Assembly (NCBI RefSeq): GCF_003576315.1
Contig: NZ_QWFZ01000039.1
Location: 124,001-188,000, forward strand
Reading direction: 5' to 3'
DNA: 64,000 nucleotides
Source of the DNA: Henriciella mobilis
GTDB taxonomy: Bacteria; Pseudomonadota; Alphaproteobacteria; Caulobacterales; Hyphomonadaceae
This document shows, one piece after another, positions 24,060-34,415 of the stretch. The position numbers and the translations under genes are program-made. The stretch's first letter is position 1. Each line of letters opens with the position of its first letter. The notes below the pieces were generated by a model. That model was given only the letters and a program-made list of their open reading frames with translations, did not search any database and was not told the DNA's origin.

Positions 24060-26210
24060 TTAGAAGTGGGCGAGTACAGCCACCATTAGCAAGGCCACAA
24101 TGTTCGTGATCTTGATCATCGGATTGACCGCCGGTCCCGCGGTATCCTTGTAAGGATCGCCGACGGTATCGCCTGTCACAGCAGCCTTGTGGGCCTCCGA
24201 GCCCTTGCCGCCGTGATTGCCATCTTCAATGTACTTTTTCGCATTATCCCAGGCACCACCGCCTGAGGTCATGGAAATTGCTACGAACAGACCTGTCACA
24301 ATCACGCCAAGCAGCATCGCTCCGACAGAAGCCAGCGCAGACGCCGGACCCGCGATGAGCCAGATGACGGCGAGCAGGACAATTGGCGAAAGCACAGGGA
24401 GCATCGACGGAACGATCATCTCACGGATTGCTGCCTTGGTCAGCAGGTCGACCGCCTTGCTGTAATCCGGCTTGACCTCGCCCTTCATGATGCCGGGCAT
24501 TTCACGGAATTGTCTGCGAACCTCCTCGACCACCGATTGGGCCGCGCGCCCAACAGCCATCATCGACATCCCGCCAAACAAGAATGGCAAGAGGCCGCCG
24601 AACAGGAGGCCAACAACAACGTAAGGGTTGGCAATGGAGAAACTGACCTCTCCTACAGATGCAAAAAAGCTACCCGGCTCTGCTGTTTCCGCAAAGTATT
24701 TGAGGTCTTCATTATAAGCCGCAAACAGCACCAGAGCACCGAGACCGGCGGAGCCGATTGCATAGCCTTTGGTAACCGCTTTGGTCGTGTTGCCAACGGC
24801 ATCGAGCGCATCGGTGGTGTCGCGTACCTCGCTCGGTAGATCGGACATCTCAGCGATGCCGCCTGCATTGTCCGTCACGGGGCCAAAGGCATCCAGCGCG
24901 ACAATCATTCCAGCAAGCGCGAGCATCGTCGTCGTCGCGATGGCGATGCCGTACAGCCCGGCGAGATTGAAGGTCAGAATGATACCCGCGATGATCGTGA
25001 TGGCGGGCAGCGCGGTCGACTCAAGCGAAACGGCCAGCCCCTGGATTACGTTGGTGCCATGCCCGGACTCAGACGATTTGGCCACAGAGCGGACCGGTCG
25101 ATAGCCCGTTCCGGTGTAATACTCCGTAATAACCACGATCAGAGCTGTTACGCCCAGGCCCGCCACACCGCACAGAAACAGGTCAAGACCAGTAACATCA
25201 CCGACCAAACCAAGTTCACTGGCAGCACCATCCAGTACGCCGAAGCCGTTCGGCAGTGCCCAGTTTATGGCGACGGCAAGCCCTGCGAGCGAGAACACGC
25301 CGGTCGCTATGAGCCCCTTGTACAGGGCTCCCATGATGTTGGTTGACCCCTGACCAAGGCGTACGAACCAGGTCCCGGCGATCGACGCCAGGATACAGAC
25401 TGCGCAAATAGCCAGCGGCAGCAACATAATGGAGCCAAGGTAGCCCAGACCACCAAAGTAGATCGCGCCCAGCACCATGGTAGCAACGATGGTGACCGCA
25501 TAGGTCTCGAACAGGTCCGCTGCCATGCCGGCACAGTCTCCGACATTATCGCCAACATTGTCCGCAATCGTCGCAGCGTTGCGCGGGTCATCTTCAGGAA
25601 TACCAGCTTCAACCTTGCCGACCATGTCGCCGCCAACGTCAGCACCTTTTGTAAAGATGCCGCCACCGAGACGCGCGAAGATCGATATCAAGGACGCGCC
25701 GAAGCCGAGTGCGACGAGGCCATCCACGACCGAACGGTCATTCGGCGCAAAGCCGACCAGCCCGGTCAGGATGCCGTAATAGGCAACGACGCCGATTAGC
25801 GCGAGGCCGACCACGAGCAGGCCCGTAACGGCGCCCGACTTGAAAGCCATATCCAAACCGCCCTGCAGACTTTTGCTTGCAGCCTGCGTCGTGCGGACGT
25901 TCGCTTGGACCGACACTTTCATGCCGATGAAACCAGCCGCACCTGACAATACGGCACCGATCAAAAAGCCGAGCGGCACCTCCCAGCTTCTGAAAGCAAT
26001 GAAAAGCAATACAATGACGCCCGCACCAACCATGGCAATCGTTGTATACTGCCGGTTCAGGTAGGCATTGGCGCCCTCCTGAATGGCTGCCGCGATTTCG
26101 CGCATCCGGTCAGACCCGGAGTCTGCTTTCATAATCGAATTCGACTGAAGCCAGCCAAATATTACGGCCGCGAACCCGGCGACCAATGCAATCCAATACC
26201 ATAGGGTCAT
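24060..26210 (-). CDS. hppA: Proton-translocating inorganic pyrophosphatase (K+-independent type)
   Basis: This integral membrane pump couples hydrolysis of PPi to proton export. The 716-residue protein has the expected run of about 16 helices, the catalytic loop [26 protein letters not shown] with the acidic PPi/Mg site, [19 protein letters not shown], and C-terminal [40 protein letters not shown] has Lys477 and Thr480 where K+-dependent enzymes carry Ala and Ala/Gly, so it should be K+-independent. The ATG at 26210 follows GGAGGAAGG; the upstream in-frame ATG at 26291 adds an unrelated extension. Monocistronic, with a 131-bp gap to thiL. Confidence 0.96.
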   Translation of the reverse strand: MTLWYWIALVAGFAAVIFGWLQSNSIMKADSGSDRMREIAAAIQEGANAYLNRQYTTIAMVGAGVIVLLFIAFRSWEVPLGFLIGAVLSGAAGFIGMKVSVQANVRTTQAASKSLQGGLDMAFKSGAVTGLLVVGLALIGVVAYYGILTGLVGFAPNDRSVVDGLVALGFGASLISIFARLGGGIFTKGADVGGDMVGKVEAGIPEDDPRNAATIADNVGDNVGDCAGMAADLFETYAVTIVATMVLGAIYFGGLGYLGSIMLLPLAICAVCILASIAGTWFVRLGQGSTNIMGALYKGLIATGVFSLAGLAVAINWALPNGFGVLDGAASELGLVGDVTGLDLFLCGVAGLGVTALIVVITEYYTGTGYRPVRSVAKSSESGHGTNVIQGLAVSLESTALPAITIIAGIILTFNLAGLYGIAIATTTMLALAGMIVALDAFGPVTDNAGGIAEMSDLPSEVRDTTDALDAVGNTTKAVTKGYAIGSAGLGALVLFAAYNEDLKYFAETAEPGSFFASVGEVSFSIANPYVVVGLLFGGLLPFLFGGMSMMAVGRAAQSVVEEVRRQFREMPGIMKGEVKPDYSKAVDLLTKAAIREMIVPSMLPVLSPIVLLAVIWLIAGPASALASVGAMLLGVIVTGLFVAISMTSGGGAWDNAKKYIEDGNHGGKGSEAHKAAVTGDTVGDPYKDTAGPAVNPMIKITNIVALLMVAVLAHF

Positions 26211-26341
26211 TTGTGCCCTTCCTCCCATTCGGCCGATTCCGCTTGTATAATTACGGATCGAGCCAGTTTGTTTATGACTCGTCACTGCCAAATGCCGCGC
26301 GTTTAAGCAAGCTGGATCGCGTCCGAAGCGACCCGGAAGCC

Positions 26342-27292
26342 CTAATTACCGTGGACGAAGCCTAGTTTCGCAGGTACCGGGACGATTTTCCCTCGATGTT
26401 TCAGCTGGAGTTCGTCACCTGCCGCCACATGCCCGATTCGCGTCAGTCTGATCCCTGCGGATGCGGCGTCCTTGATGGCAATATCAAGCTTCGATTCTGG
26501 TAGCGTCATCAAAACCTGATAGTCGTCTCCACCTGTCCCAAGCTCTATCATGTCAGCCACGGAAGCGCAGTTCCGGGCCCATGGGACGGTTTCCATGTCC
26601 AAGCAGATAGCCTTGCGGCTTGCTCGTCCCACATGAATGGCTTCGGCGATCAGTCCGTCAGAGATATCGATGGCGGCGTTCGCATGCGCCGATAAAATCT
26701 CGGCAATCTCTGGGGCGGGTATATCCGGCACCCTGAAATGCCGGGCGAACGGACTGTCCCTGCCCGCCTTTGCATCATCCAGGCCCTGGTAGCCCGCGCC
26801 TATGGTTCCGGACACACACACAGCGTCGCCCACCATTGCACCGGATCTGGCGACAGGATTCGGAGAAAGGCAGCTTCCGGTTACCGTCATCGTGAGAACC
26901 AGAGGACCGGGCGTTGAAACGAGATCGCCTCCGACAAGTTTCACATTCCACTGCGCCAGGTCATGCCCAAGCCCTCCGCAGAAGCGCTCGAATCGAGGTT
27001 CATCGAACCAGTCTGGCAACGCGACGGATAGTAAGGCTTCTTTTGGAACAGCCCCGTTGCAGAGGATGTCTGACACATTCACACGCAGGATCTTCTTCCC
27101 AAGCGTCTCGGGAGGATCGCCACGGAAGAAGTGAACGCCTTCAACCAGCGTATCCATTGTAGCAATCAGCGGCCGATCAGGGGGCAATGAGGCTAGGATG
27201 CCCACATCGTTTTCAAGCGACATTGCGCCTTCGCTCGTTGCGATAGGCTTCAGGTACTTTGAAATCCAGTCGAATTCGGACACCGGGCCCAT
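26342..27292 (-). CDS. thiL: Thiamine-monophosphate kinase
   Basis: This enzyme phosphorylates thiamine monophosphate to the active cofactor thiamine diphosphate. The 316 residues have the PurM-like fold: [80 protein letters not shown] and [12 protein letters not shown], plus [14 protein letters not shown]. It is the last gene of the minus-strand operon, 6 nt after nusB; nusB-thiL following ribH is a common order in proteobacteria. Confidence 0.95.
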   Translation of the reverse strand: MGPVSEFDWISKYLKPIATSEGAMSLENDVGILASLPPDRPLIATMDTLVEGVHFFRGDPPETLGKKILRVNVSDILCNGAVPKEALLSVALPDWFDEPRFERFCGGLGHDLAQWNVKLVGGDLVSTPGPLVLTMTVTGSCLSPNPVARSGAMVGDAVCVSGTIGAGYQGLDDAKAGRDSPFARHFRVPDIPAPEIAEILSAHANAAIDISDGLIAEAIHVGRASRKAICLDMETVPWARNCASVADMIELGTGGDDYQVLMTLPESKLDIAIKDAASAGIRLTRIGHVAAGDELQLKHRGKIVPVPAKLGFVHGN

Positions 27293-27298
27293 CCCGCG

Positions 27299-27775
27299 CT
27301 ATTGCGGCGTTCGTACGTCCTTGGCCATATTCTCAAGGACGGCATTGACGAAATTGGCTTCCGTCTTGTCGAAAAAATCGTGGGCGAGCGACACATACTC
27401 GTCCAGGATAACCGCGTTCGACAATTCCTGATGTTCGATCAGCTCGGCACAAGCAGCACGAAGTATCGCGCGTGTTGTGGAGTCCAGACGCGATAGTTTC
27501 CAGCCCGAGGACAAGCGGGCCAATATTGCCGCATCGATGGTCGCCTGGTTCTTCACAACAGCGTTGACGACTGCCTTGAAGAGATCGGGATCGGCTTCTT
27601 CAACGGGTTCTTCGTCCGGCCCGAAGCCGAGCCTGTCTTCCATGAACTCGCGGATAACGGCTTTCGCGCTCTCGCCCGTCTGTTCCATCTGATACAGAGC
27701 CTGGACGGCCGCCAGCCGGGCTCCTGCCCTGCGCGCGCGGATCACCTCAAATGGCAGTTTCTGGCTCTCGATCAT
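27299..27775 (-). CDS. nusB: Transcription antitermination factor NusB
   Basis: NusB binds BoxA RNA with NusE and supports rRNA antitermination. The 158-residue all-helical protein has RRAGARLAAVQALYQMEQTGE at the N-terminus and the C-terminal LDSTTRAILRAACAELIE and NAVILDEYVSLAHDFFDKTEANFVNAVLENMA, typical of the family. The ATG overlaps the ribH stop (ATGA). Pairing with ribH and thiL is widespread. Confidence 0.96.
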   Translation of the reverse strand: MIESQKLPFEVIRARRAGARLAAVQALYQMEQTGESAKAVIREFMEDRLGFGPDEEPVEEADPDLFKAVVNAVVKNQATIDAAILARLSSGWKLSRLDSTTRAILRAACAELIEHQELSNAVILDEYVSLAHDFFDKTEANFVNAVLENMAKDVRTPQ

Positions 27776-28200
27776 CTAACGAATTTCTTCCGCATCTTGA
27801 GCATGGCGAGACAGGCGTCAGCCGCGTCCTTGCCCTTGTTTTTTTGCTTTCGATCCGCTCGCGCCAGCGCCTGGGCTTCGTTCTCAACTGTGAGAATACC
27901 ATAACCGATCGCGAGACGGCGCTTGACCGCCAGGTCCATCAGGCCTCGCGCACTTTCGCCGCACACATAGTCATAGTGGGACGTTTCGCCTCTGATCACG
28001 CACCCAAGCGCGATGTAACCATCATACTGACCGCTGTCGGCAGCCATTGCGATTATACCGGGTACTTCGAAAGCGCCGGGCACTTCGATCACCTCAGTGA
28101 CCACATCCTCGTCGGAAAGTGCTTCCAGCGCGCCTGCTTCGAGCTCCCGAGAAATGTGATCATAGTAGCGTGAGGTCGCAATCAGAATACGGTGCGCCAT
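27772..28200 (-). CDS. ribH: 6,7-dimethyl-8-ribityllumazine synthase
   Basis: This is the penultimate enzyme of riboflavin synthesis; it joins dihydroxybutanone phosphate to the pyrimidine intermediate and forms large capsid-like oligomers in many species. The 142 residues include IATSRYYDHISRELEAGALEAL, VPGAFEVPGIIAMAADSGQYDGYIALGCVIRGETSHYDYVC with the catalytic region GETxHYDYVC, and PIGYGILTVEN-like IGYGILTVENEAQALARA. It begins 1 nt after the ribB stop and overlaps nusB. Confidence 0.96.
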   Translation of the reverse strand: MAHRILIATSRYYDHISRELEAGALEALSDEDVVTEVIEVPGAFEVPGIIAMAADSGQYDGYIALGCVIRGETSHYDYVCGESARGLMDLAVKRRLAIGYGILTVENEAQALARADRKQKNKGKDAADACLAMLKMRKKFVR

Positions 28201-28201
28201 T

Positions 28202-29329
28202 CTAGTCTTCTTCCTGTGTCAATCGCTGCCAGCCTTCAATGCTGATGCCGTAGCCGTCGAGTCCTGCCACGCGCGTTGGCTGGGTGTCAGATAAAAATAT
28301 CATTCGCCGTACACCCAGTTCGCGAAGGATTTGAGCGCCCACGCCGTATTCTCGAAGCGGCTGGTGGGAGTCATCACCGTCGCTGGTCTTTAGACCAAGA
28401 CGCGCCGCTAAGGAGTTCGGACGCATCGTGTTCACGAATACCACAACCCCTGCTTTCTCTGATTGGGCGATTGCGTTCATCGCCTTCTCCACGAGATTGG
28501 CGCGTGGTCCTTTCTCTCCAAGAATGTCAGCAAGCACGTCCGTGCGATGTACCCGGACCAGCACCGTTTCATCGGAGGAAATCGTACCGTGCACAATGGC
28601 GATATGTTCTGAATTATCGAGCGCGTTGCGGAAGACGACGGACTTGAACCCATCGCCATACTCACTGTCGAGCGGCGCCTCTACGCGGCGTTCGAGATAT
28701 CGGTCGTTCTTCCGGCGCCAAGCTATCAGATCTGCAATCGTACCGATCTTCAAGCCATGCAGCTGAGCAAACGAAACGAGCTCGGGCAACCTCGCCATGG
28801 TGCCGTCGTCATTCATGATCTCGCATATCACGCCGGCTGGATAGAGGCCCGCCAGACGGGAGATGTCGACGGCCGCCTCGGTATGACCGGCCCTCACGAG
28901 CGTGCCGCCATCGCGCGCCACGAGCGGGAACACATGCCCCGGCGAGACGATGTCGTCGTAGTCCTTGGTGGGATCGATCGCCACAGCGACGGTTCGGGAG
29001 CGGTCAGCTGCGGATATACCCGTCGTCACGCCATCCTTTGCTTCGATGGAAACGGTAAAGGCCGTCTGCATACTCTCGCGATTATCACGGGCCATCATGT
29101 CGAGATTAAGCGTCTTTGCACGCTCTCGTGTCATTGCCAGGCAGATCAGACCTCGACCGAACTTGGCCATGAAGTTAACCGCTTCAGGCGTTGCGAAACT
29201 GGCAGGAATCACAAGGTCGCCTTCATTCTCGCGATCTTCAGCATCGACAAGAATGAACATGCGTCCATTGCGGGCATCTTCGATAATCTCATCAATTGAG
29301 GAGATCGCGTCGTGTATAGTGTCGCTCAT
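28202..29329 (-). CDS. ribB: 3,4-dihydroxy-2-butanone 4-phosphate synthase with degenerate GTP cyclohydrolase II domain (RibBX type)
   Basis: The N-terminal half (about residues 1-205) is an intact dihydroxybutanone-phosphate synthase: ILVDAEDRENEGDLVIPA, FGRGLICLAMT, DYDDIVSPGHVFPL, RAGHTEAAVDISRLAG and CEIMNDDGTMARLPEL. The C-terminal half (about 215-375) has the GTP cyclohydrolase II fold outline, with YGVGAQILRELGV kept. The three zinc cysteines (C-GD-GS-RCDCG) and the RQEGRGIGL loop are gone, replaced by VRVHRTDVLADILGEKG and FVNTMRPNSLAARL. Such RibBX proteins are known to lack cyclohydrolase activity, so GTP cyclohydrolase II must be encoded elsewhere. Start overlaps the ribE stop (ATGA). 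Confidence 0.92.
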   Translation of the reverse strand: MSDTIHDAISSIDEIIEDARNGRMFILVDAEDRENEGDLVIPASFATPEAVNFMAKFGRGLICLAMTRERAKTLNLDMMARDNRESMQTAFTVSIEAKDGVTTGISAADRSRTVAVAIDPTKDYDDIVSPGHVFPLVARDGGTLVRAGHTEAAVDISRLAGLYPAGVICEIMNDDGTMARLPELVSFAQLHGLKIGTIADLIAWRRKNDRYLERRVEAPLDSEYGDGFKSVVFRNALDNSEHIAIVHGTISSDETVLVRVHRTDVLADILGEKGPRANLVEKAMNAIAQSEKAGVVVFVNTMRPNSLAARLGLKTSDGDDSHQPLREYGVGAQILRELGVRRMIFLSDTQPTRVAGLDGYGISIEGWQRLTQEED

Positions 29330-29955
29330 CCAGCAGGCCCCTGTCGCGGCGCATCTACGCCGACCATCCGGGCCACGTAACGTGCAAGCATGTCGACCTC
29401 AAGATTGACTTTGCGGCCCACCTGCATTTGTCCGAGCGTCGTCACCTGCCATGTGTGCGGGATGACCGCAACTTCGAAGTCTCCGTTGTCGAGCGCATCG
29501 GCGACAGTAAGGGAGACACCATCGACGGCCACAGAGCCCTTCGTGGCAAAAAAACGTGCCAGCGTTGATGGGGGGCGGATTCGCACCCGGTGGCTCTGGC
29601 CTTCGTCCTGAATCGACACGATTTCACCGAGCCCATCAACGTGACCAAAAACGAAGTGGCCGCCAAGTTCGGAACCAAGTTTCAGTGATAATTCGAGATT
29701 GAGCCTGTCACCTGGGGATAGCTCGCCAAGATTGGTCTTGCTCAGAGTTTCCGGAACGGCCTCTACCTCGAACCAACTTCCATCCTTTTCGGCACCGAAA
29801 TCGACTACCGTCAAGCAAACGCCTGAATGCATGATGGAAGCGCCCATGGAGAGATCGCTAACCGGATAGTTTGACAGCACGCGGAAGCGCCGCAGACCGT
29901 TCCGGTCTTCAGCCGTCATCACCTTACCAATATCTGTCACCAGTCCAGTGAACAT
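29326..29955 (-). CDS. ribE: Riboflavin synthase (alpha subunit)
   Basis: The enzyme dismutates two lumazine molecules to riboflavin. The 209 residues form two similar lumazine-binding barrels: MFTGLVTDIGKV with MGASIMHSGVCLTVVD in the first, and GHFVFGHVDGLGEI with GSVAVDGVSLTVADAL in the second. The ATG at 29955 is preceded by GGAGGGATGGA and gives the canonical MFTGLV start; the longer in-frame start at 30003 is rejected. It lies 81 nt after the ribD-like reductase. Confidence 0.96.
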   Translation of the reverse strand: MFTGLVTDIGKVMTAEDRNGLRRFRVLSNYPVSDLSMGASIMHSGVCLTVVDFGAEKDGSWFEVEAVPETLSKTNLGELSPGDRLNLELSLKLGSELGGHFVFGHVDGLGEIVSIQDEGQSHRVRIRPPSTLARFFATKGSVAVDGVSLTVADALDNGDFEVAVIPHTWQVTTLGQMQVGRKVNLEVDMLARYVARMVGVDAPRQGPAG

Positions 29956-30036
29956 TCCATCCCTCCAGGACGTCGATATAGGAGCCGGAGCCGGCGACGC
30001 CAATCAGTCACGTAAAGTCAAGAAGCGCAGGCTCGC

Positions 30037-30699
30037 CTAATCAGCTTTCACCCAACTTTCCAAAATATCGTTTCCGATCTTCTCAGACTGCTTCAGCCGC
30101 CAGTGACTGGCTTTGCTGATCGCGTCCAGGCCAAGCCCAGCAATTGCGGGCAACCCGTCTCCCCCCAGAATGATCGGCGCTCGAAACCATTCGATACGGT
30201 CCACGAGACCCAGAAGGACAAAACTCGCGGCCAGTTGACCGCCACCTTCCAGGAAAATCCGGTTGAGCCCTTCGCCGCGAGCGCGTCTGAGCAATTCCGA
30301 TGGATCGACCCGCCCGTCCATCCCGCCCACTGCCCAGGTTTCAACGCCAGCGGGCACCGCTTCACGCTTCGAAGCCAACTCGCTGCCATGGGCTATGACG
30401 ACTTTTCCTGCTGACGCCGACTGTAGCAAGCGCGCCGAGGACGGCGCCCGAAAGCGGCTGTCCGCGACGATGCGGACCGGTTGCCTTTGCGGAAGTGGAA
30501 CCGTTCGAGCCGTCAGAAGTGGATCATCAGCGAGAACTGTCCCTATGCCCACCAGCACCGCGTCGTGCGCCGCGCGCATCTGATGTGCACGTGCGCGCGC
30601 CTCCGGTCCCGTTATCCACTGACTGACACCATTGGAAAGCGCTATCCGGCTATCCAGGGACGTCGCAATCTTCAGCGTAACGGATGCTCTCACCGTCAC
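30037..30699 (-). CDS. ribD: Stand-alone riboflavin reductase domain (RibD C-terminal half), GTG start
   Basis: Normal RibD has an N-terminal deaminase and a C-terminal NADPH-dependent reductase for the pyrimidine intermediate. This 220-residue protein is the reductase alone: [25 protein letters not shown] at the start, then [22 protein letters not shown] and [16 protein letters not shown]. The zinc deaminase motifs (H-A-E, PCxxxGxxPPC) are absent. It starts with GTG at 30699 inside a GTGA overlap with nrdR, so no room exists for a lost upstream domain in the same frame. A separate deaminase is needed elsewhere in the genome. Assignment to riboflavin synthesis rests on the operon. Confidence 0.87.
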   Translation of the reverse strand: MTVRASVTLKIATSLDSRIALSNGVSQWITGPEARARAHQMRAAHDAVLVGIGTVLADDPLLTARTVPLPQRQPVRIVADSRFRAPSSARLLQSASAGKVVIAHGSELASKREAVPAGVETWAVGGMDGRVDPSELLRRARGEGLNRIFLEGGGQLAASFVLLGLVDRIEWFRAPIILGGDGLPAIAGLGLDAISKASHWRLKQSEKIGNDILESWVKAD

Positions 30700-31166
30700 T
30701 CTTCGTCGTTTCCGTCATCAAGCGCCGAGGTCTCGATAAAGCGAGCGAAATCGCTTGGATCCTTGAAATCCTTGTAGACGCTTGCGTATCGGACGTAACC
30801 AACCGGATCGACCGTTTTCAGCGACTCCATGACGAGGTCCCCAATCTCGGCTGACGTTACTTCAGTCTCACCACTGCTTTCCAGCTTGCGCACAATACCG
30901 GATACAAGCCGTTCGACACTCTCGTCGCCGACAGCTCTTTTCCGAAGCGCTATCGTGACGGATTTTGCCACCTTGTCCCGATCAAACAGGGCGCGCTTGC
31001 CATCGCGTTTAACGACGATGATTTCGCGAAGCTGTACCCGCTCAAATGTTGTAAACCGGCCGCCGCAGACCTCGCATGCGCGACGCCGGCGAACGGCCGT
31101 ATTGTCTTCTGCAGGCCGGGAATCCTTAACGGCCGTGTTCTCAGCGGTGCAGAACGGACACTTCAA
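30696..31166 (-). CDS. nrdR: Transcriptional repressor NrdR, TTG start
   Basis: This is an ATP/dATP-sensing zinc-ribbon repressor of ribonucleotide reductase genes. The 156 residues open with the zinc ribbon [17 protein letters not shown] and [15 protein letters not shown] (four cysteines), followed by the ATP-cone [25 protein letters not shown]. The family invariably starts MKCPFC, so the TTG at 31166 is the start. It lies 2 nt after glyA and overlaps the ribD-like gene. glyA-nrdR-rib is a common alphaproteobacterial order. Confidence 0.96.
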   Translation of the reverse strand: MKCPFCTAENTAVKDSRPAEDNTAVRRRRACEVCGGRFTTFERVQLREIIVVKRDGKRALFDRDKVAKSVTIALRKRAVGDESVERLVSGIVRKLESSGETEVTSAEIGDLVMESLKTVDPVGYVRYASVYKDFKDPSDFARFIETSALDDGNDEE

Positions 31167-31168
31167 GT

Positions 31169-32476
31169 TTAAGCCCCCGCACCGCCGTAGATCGGAAATC
31201 TGGCAGTTAGTGCTTTCACTTCCTCGCGAACCCGGGCTTCAACACCTTCCGACTCGCCCTGAGCGACCGCATCGACGATCTCACCGATCCAGCGGCCAAT
31301 TCGACGGAATTCATCTTCTCCAAATCCTCGCGTCGTCCCTGCTGGCGAGCCGACCCGAATGCCACTTGTGACCATCGGCTTTTCGGGATCAAAGGGCACG
31401 CCGTTCTTGTTGCAGGTAATAAAGGCACGGCCAAGCGCCGCTTCGGCATCGCGGCCCGTAACATTTTTGGGCCGCAGATCGATCAGCGCAACGTGAGTAT
31501 CTGTGCCGCCAGAAACGAGATCCAGACCACAGTCTTTTGCTGCTGATGCCATTGCGCGCGCGTTCTGTACCACGCTTGCAGCATAGGTTTTGAATGCCGG
31601 TGTCAATGCTTCGCCGAAGGCAACGGCCTTTGCGGCGATGACATGCATAAGAGGGCCACCCTGGATGCCCGGGAAGACGGCTGAGTTCACCTTCTTGGCG
31701 ATCGCTTCATCATTGGTGAGCACCATGCCGCCACGTGGCCCTCGCAGGGTCTTATGCGTCGTCGTCGTAGCAACGTCGCAATAGTCGAGCGGATTGGGAT
31801 GGACATCTCCGGCGACGAGGCCCGCAAAGTGAGCCATGTCTACCATGAAGTATGCCCCGACTTCGTCCGCGATTTCGCGGAACGTCTTGAAGTCGATCTG
31901 ACGGGGATAGGCCGATCCGCCCGCGATAATCAACTTTGGCTGATGTTCCTTGGCCAGAGAACGAACCTGGTCAAAATCGATGAGATGATCCGACTCCCGT
32001 ACGCCGTACTGGATCGCATTGAACCATTTGCCCGATTGGTTCGGCTTGGCGCCATGCGTCAGGTGACCGCCGGCATCCAGGCTCATTCCAAGGATCGTGT
32101 CGCCCGGTTTGATTAGAGCCTGAAATACAGCCTGATTGGCCTGGCTCCCGGAATTCGGCTGCACATTGGCGAAGTCGCAATCAAACAGCGCCTTGGCACG
32201 ATCGATCGCTAGGTTTTCAGCGATATCTACGAACTGGCAGCCACCATAATAACGTTTGCCGGGATAACCTTCGGCGTACTTGTTCGTGAGAACCGATCCC
32301 TGAACTTCAAGCACAGCACGCGATACAATGTTCTCAGACGCGATGAGCTCAATCTCATGCTGCTGGCGTTCCAGTTCATGCTGAATGGCTTCGGCAACAG
32401 CTGGATCGCTATCCTCAACGCCGGCCGAAAAAAAACGTGTGGCATCGAATTGTGTCGCGGGGGACGTGTCAGGCAT
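31169..32476 (-). CDS. glyA: Serine hydroxymethyltransferase
   Basis: This PLP enzyme interconverts serine and glycine and supplies one-carbon units. The 435 residues include [51 protein letters not shown], the PLP lysine in [17 protein letters not shown], and the C-terminal [22 protein letters not shown]. The ribosome binding site TAGGAGAAG precedes the ATG. It is first in the minus-strand operon that continues with nrdR and the rib genes. The 205-bp divergent region to mucR must carry its promoter, but none was firmly identified. Confidence 0.97.
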   Translation of the reverse strand: MPDTSPATQFDATRFFSAGVEDSDPAVAEAIQHELERQQHEIELIASENIVSRAVLEVQGSVLTNKYAEGYPGKRYYGGCQFVDIAENLAIDRAKALFDCDFANVQPNSGSQANQAVFQALIKPGDTILGMSLDAGGHLTHGAKPNQSGKWFNAIQYGVRESDHLIDFDQVRSLAKEHQPKLIIAGGSAYPRQIDFKTFREIADEVGAYFMVDMAHFAGLVAGDVHPNPLDYCDVATTTTHKTLRGPRGGMVLTNDEAIAKKVNSAVFPGIQGGPLMHVIAAKAVAFGEALTPAFKTYAASVVQNARAMASAAKDCGLDLVSGGTDTHVALIDLRPKNVTGRDAEAALGRAFITCNKNGVPFDPEKPMVTSGIRVGSPAGTTRGFGEDEFRRIGRWIGEIVDAVAQGESEGVEARVREEVKALTARFPIYGGAGA

Positions 32477-32681
32477 GTGCAGACTTCTCCTAGCAGCTTC
32501 GAAGTGGGTTTACGTGCGTTGGCCCTTCGCAGCAAGATTGCTCATCACGCATTTCCGCATGGGTCATTACGCCGGTGTACAGTCAGTTTTCAATTTTATC
32601 GACCAAACCTCGCGCATGCTCTTGATATAGTTGAACAAATGGAGTTTGTGTCCGACTTCGCTGGCTGATGGGGGAGAAAAC

Positions 32682-33092
32682 ATGCCGGGGGGCGATCAAG
32701 ATTTACTGCTGGAACTCACAACGGATGTGATTGCTGCATTCGTGTCGAAGAATCCTATACAACAGAACCAGTTGCCCGCTCTTATTCAGGAAGTACATTC
32801 GACCCTGAATTCGCTAGCTGAAGGACGTCCAAGGCGAGCGACGAAAGCTGCACCCGCGATATCACCCGCAAAATCGATCACACCGGAATTTCTGATCTGC
32901 CTGGAAGATGGCCGTAAACTCAAGATGCTGAAGAGGTATCTGCGCAATCGGTACGGGCTAACACCTGAAGAGTACCGCGAAAAATGGTCGCTTCCGGAGG
33001 ATTACCCCATGGTCGCGCCGAACTATGCGGCTGAGCGGTCGAAATTCGCAAAGCAGATTGGTCTGGGACGCAAGCAAAAGCCGGCTATCTAG
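32682..33092 (+). CDS. mucR: MucR/Ros-type transcriptional regulator with degenerate zinc ligands
   Basis: This is a 136-residue regulator of the MucR/Ros family, which in other alphaproteobacteria represses surface polysaccharide, cell-cycle and virulence genes by binding AT-rich sites. The family core [38 protein letters not shown] and [16 protein letters not shown] is intact. Of the four zinc ligands of Ros only Cys73 remains; Asp76, Tyr86 and Tyr91 occupy the other places, so it probably folds without zinc, as some Mesorhizobium homologues do. ATG at 32682 follows GGGGGAGAA. It converges on hemA with a 4-nt overlap. Confidence 0.92.
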   Translation: MPGGDQDLLLELTTDVIAAFVSKNPIQQNQLPALIQEVHSTLNSLAEGRPRRATKAAPAISPAKSITPEFLICLEDGRKLKMLKRYLRNRYGLTPEEYREKWSLPEDYPMVAPNYAAERSKFAKQIGLGRKQKPAI

Positions 33093-34306
33093 GCGGCCTG
33101 TTCCAGACCCAGCTGCTTCCACACAGCGAGAATGGCAGAAACAAGCTCATCCATCATTGCTTCGTCGTGGACGGGGCCCGGCGTAAAACGCAGACGCTCG
33201 GTTCCACGCGGGACCGTCGGATAATTGATCGGCTGGACGTAGATTCCGAAGTCGAACAGCAACGTGTCAGAAAGCGCCTTGCACTTTTCCGGGTCACCCA
33301 CCAGCAGTGGAACAATGTGCGTCACGCTATCCATGACGGGCAGCCCAGCTTTTCTGAACTTTTCCTTCAGCAGCGCCGCTTTTGCCTGATGGTCGGCACG
33401 CAGTCGGCGCCCTTCCTCTCCGCGCAGTTTGCGGATGCTGTTCAGCGCTCCAGCTGCCATGACGGGGCATGTAGACGTCGTGAAGATGAATCCGGAGGCC
33501 ATTGAGCGGATTGCATCAATCACGGATTCGTGCGCCGCAATGTAACCGCCCATCACGCCAAACGCCTTGCCAAGCGTTCCTTCAATGATGTCGATGCGGT
33601 CCATCAGGCCTTCGCGCTGCGCGACGCCTGCGCCTTCCTCGCCATACATGCCAACAGCGTGCACTTCATCGAGATAGGTTAGCGCGTTGAATTCATCCGC
33701 CAAATCGCAGAGGGCTTCGATTGGACCGATGTCTCCATCCATCGAATAGACGCTCTCGAAGGCAATCAGCTTCGGACGGTCCGCATCGTCATTCTCAATG
33801 AGCGCACGCAGATGCTCGACATCATTATGGCGGAAGATCCGCCGATCCGCTCCAGACCGGCGGATCCCTTCAATCATGGAGGCGTGATTAAGTTCGTCCG
33901 AATAGATAATCAGACCCGGAAGAATCTTGCCGAGCGTGGAAAGCGTGGCGTCGTTTGCGACATAGCCTGAGGTAAACAGCAATGCGCCGGATTTGCCATG
34001 CAGGTCTGCCAGTTCGTTTTCCAGCTCGACGTGAAATCTGGTGGTACCTGAAATATTCCGTGTGCCACCTGAGCCAGCGCCAAAGCTGTCGATCGCCTCA
34101 TGCATACCGGTCAGGACATCATCGTCCTGCCCCATGCCGAGATAGTCGTTCGAACACCAGACGGTGATTTCCCGCTCGCCATCTTCAAATCGCGCGGTCG
34201 CCTTGGGAAAACGACCGCGGTGGCGATGCAAATCGACAAATACGCGGTATCGTCCTTCGTCGCGGATGGACGTCAACGCATCTTCAAATGCCTTCAGGTG
34301 TTTCAT
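33089..34306 (-). CDS. hemA: 5-aminolevulinate synthase
   Basis: This PLP enzyme condenses glycine and succinyl-CoA to start tetrapyrrole synthesis by the C4 (Shemin) route, a hallmark of alphaproteobacteria. The 405 residues include [64 protein letters not shown], the PLP lysine in [16 protein letters not shown] and [13 protein letters not shown]. Tail of the gene overlaps mucR by 4 nt in convergent orientation. No regulatory motif recognised in the 109-bp gap to the aldolase-like gene, which shows no strong terminator. Confidence 0.97.
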   Translation of the reverse strand: MKHLKAFEDALTSIRDEGRYRVFVDLHRHRGRFPKATARFEDGEREITVWCSNDYLGMGQDDDVLTGMHEAIDSFGAGSGGTRNISGTTRFHVELENELADLHGKSGALLFTSGYVANDATLSTLGKILPGLIIYSDELNHASMIEGIRRSGADRRIFRHNDVEHLRALIENDDADRPKLIAFESVYSMDGDIGPIEALCDLADEFNALTYLDEVHAVGMYGEEGAGVAQREGLMDRIDIIEGTLGKAFGVMGGYIAAHESVIDAIRSMASGFIFTTSTCPVMAAGALNSIRKLRGEEGRRLRADHQAKAALLKEKFRKAGLPVMDSVTHIVPLLVGDPEKCKALSDTLLFDFGIYVQPINYPTVPRGTERLRFTPGPVHDEAMMDELVSAILAVWKQLGLEQAA

Positions 34307-34415
34307 AATCGCTGTTCCTGTGCACCGGCTCTTCTTTTGCGGCTATATGGCAAACGACAGGCCTTATCTCCATAGGTGATTGTGCGTAAGCCGCAATTGT
34401 CGCAGTTGATCGCCG

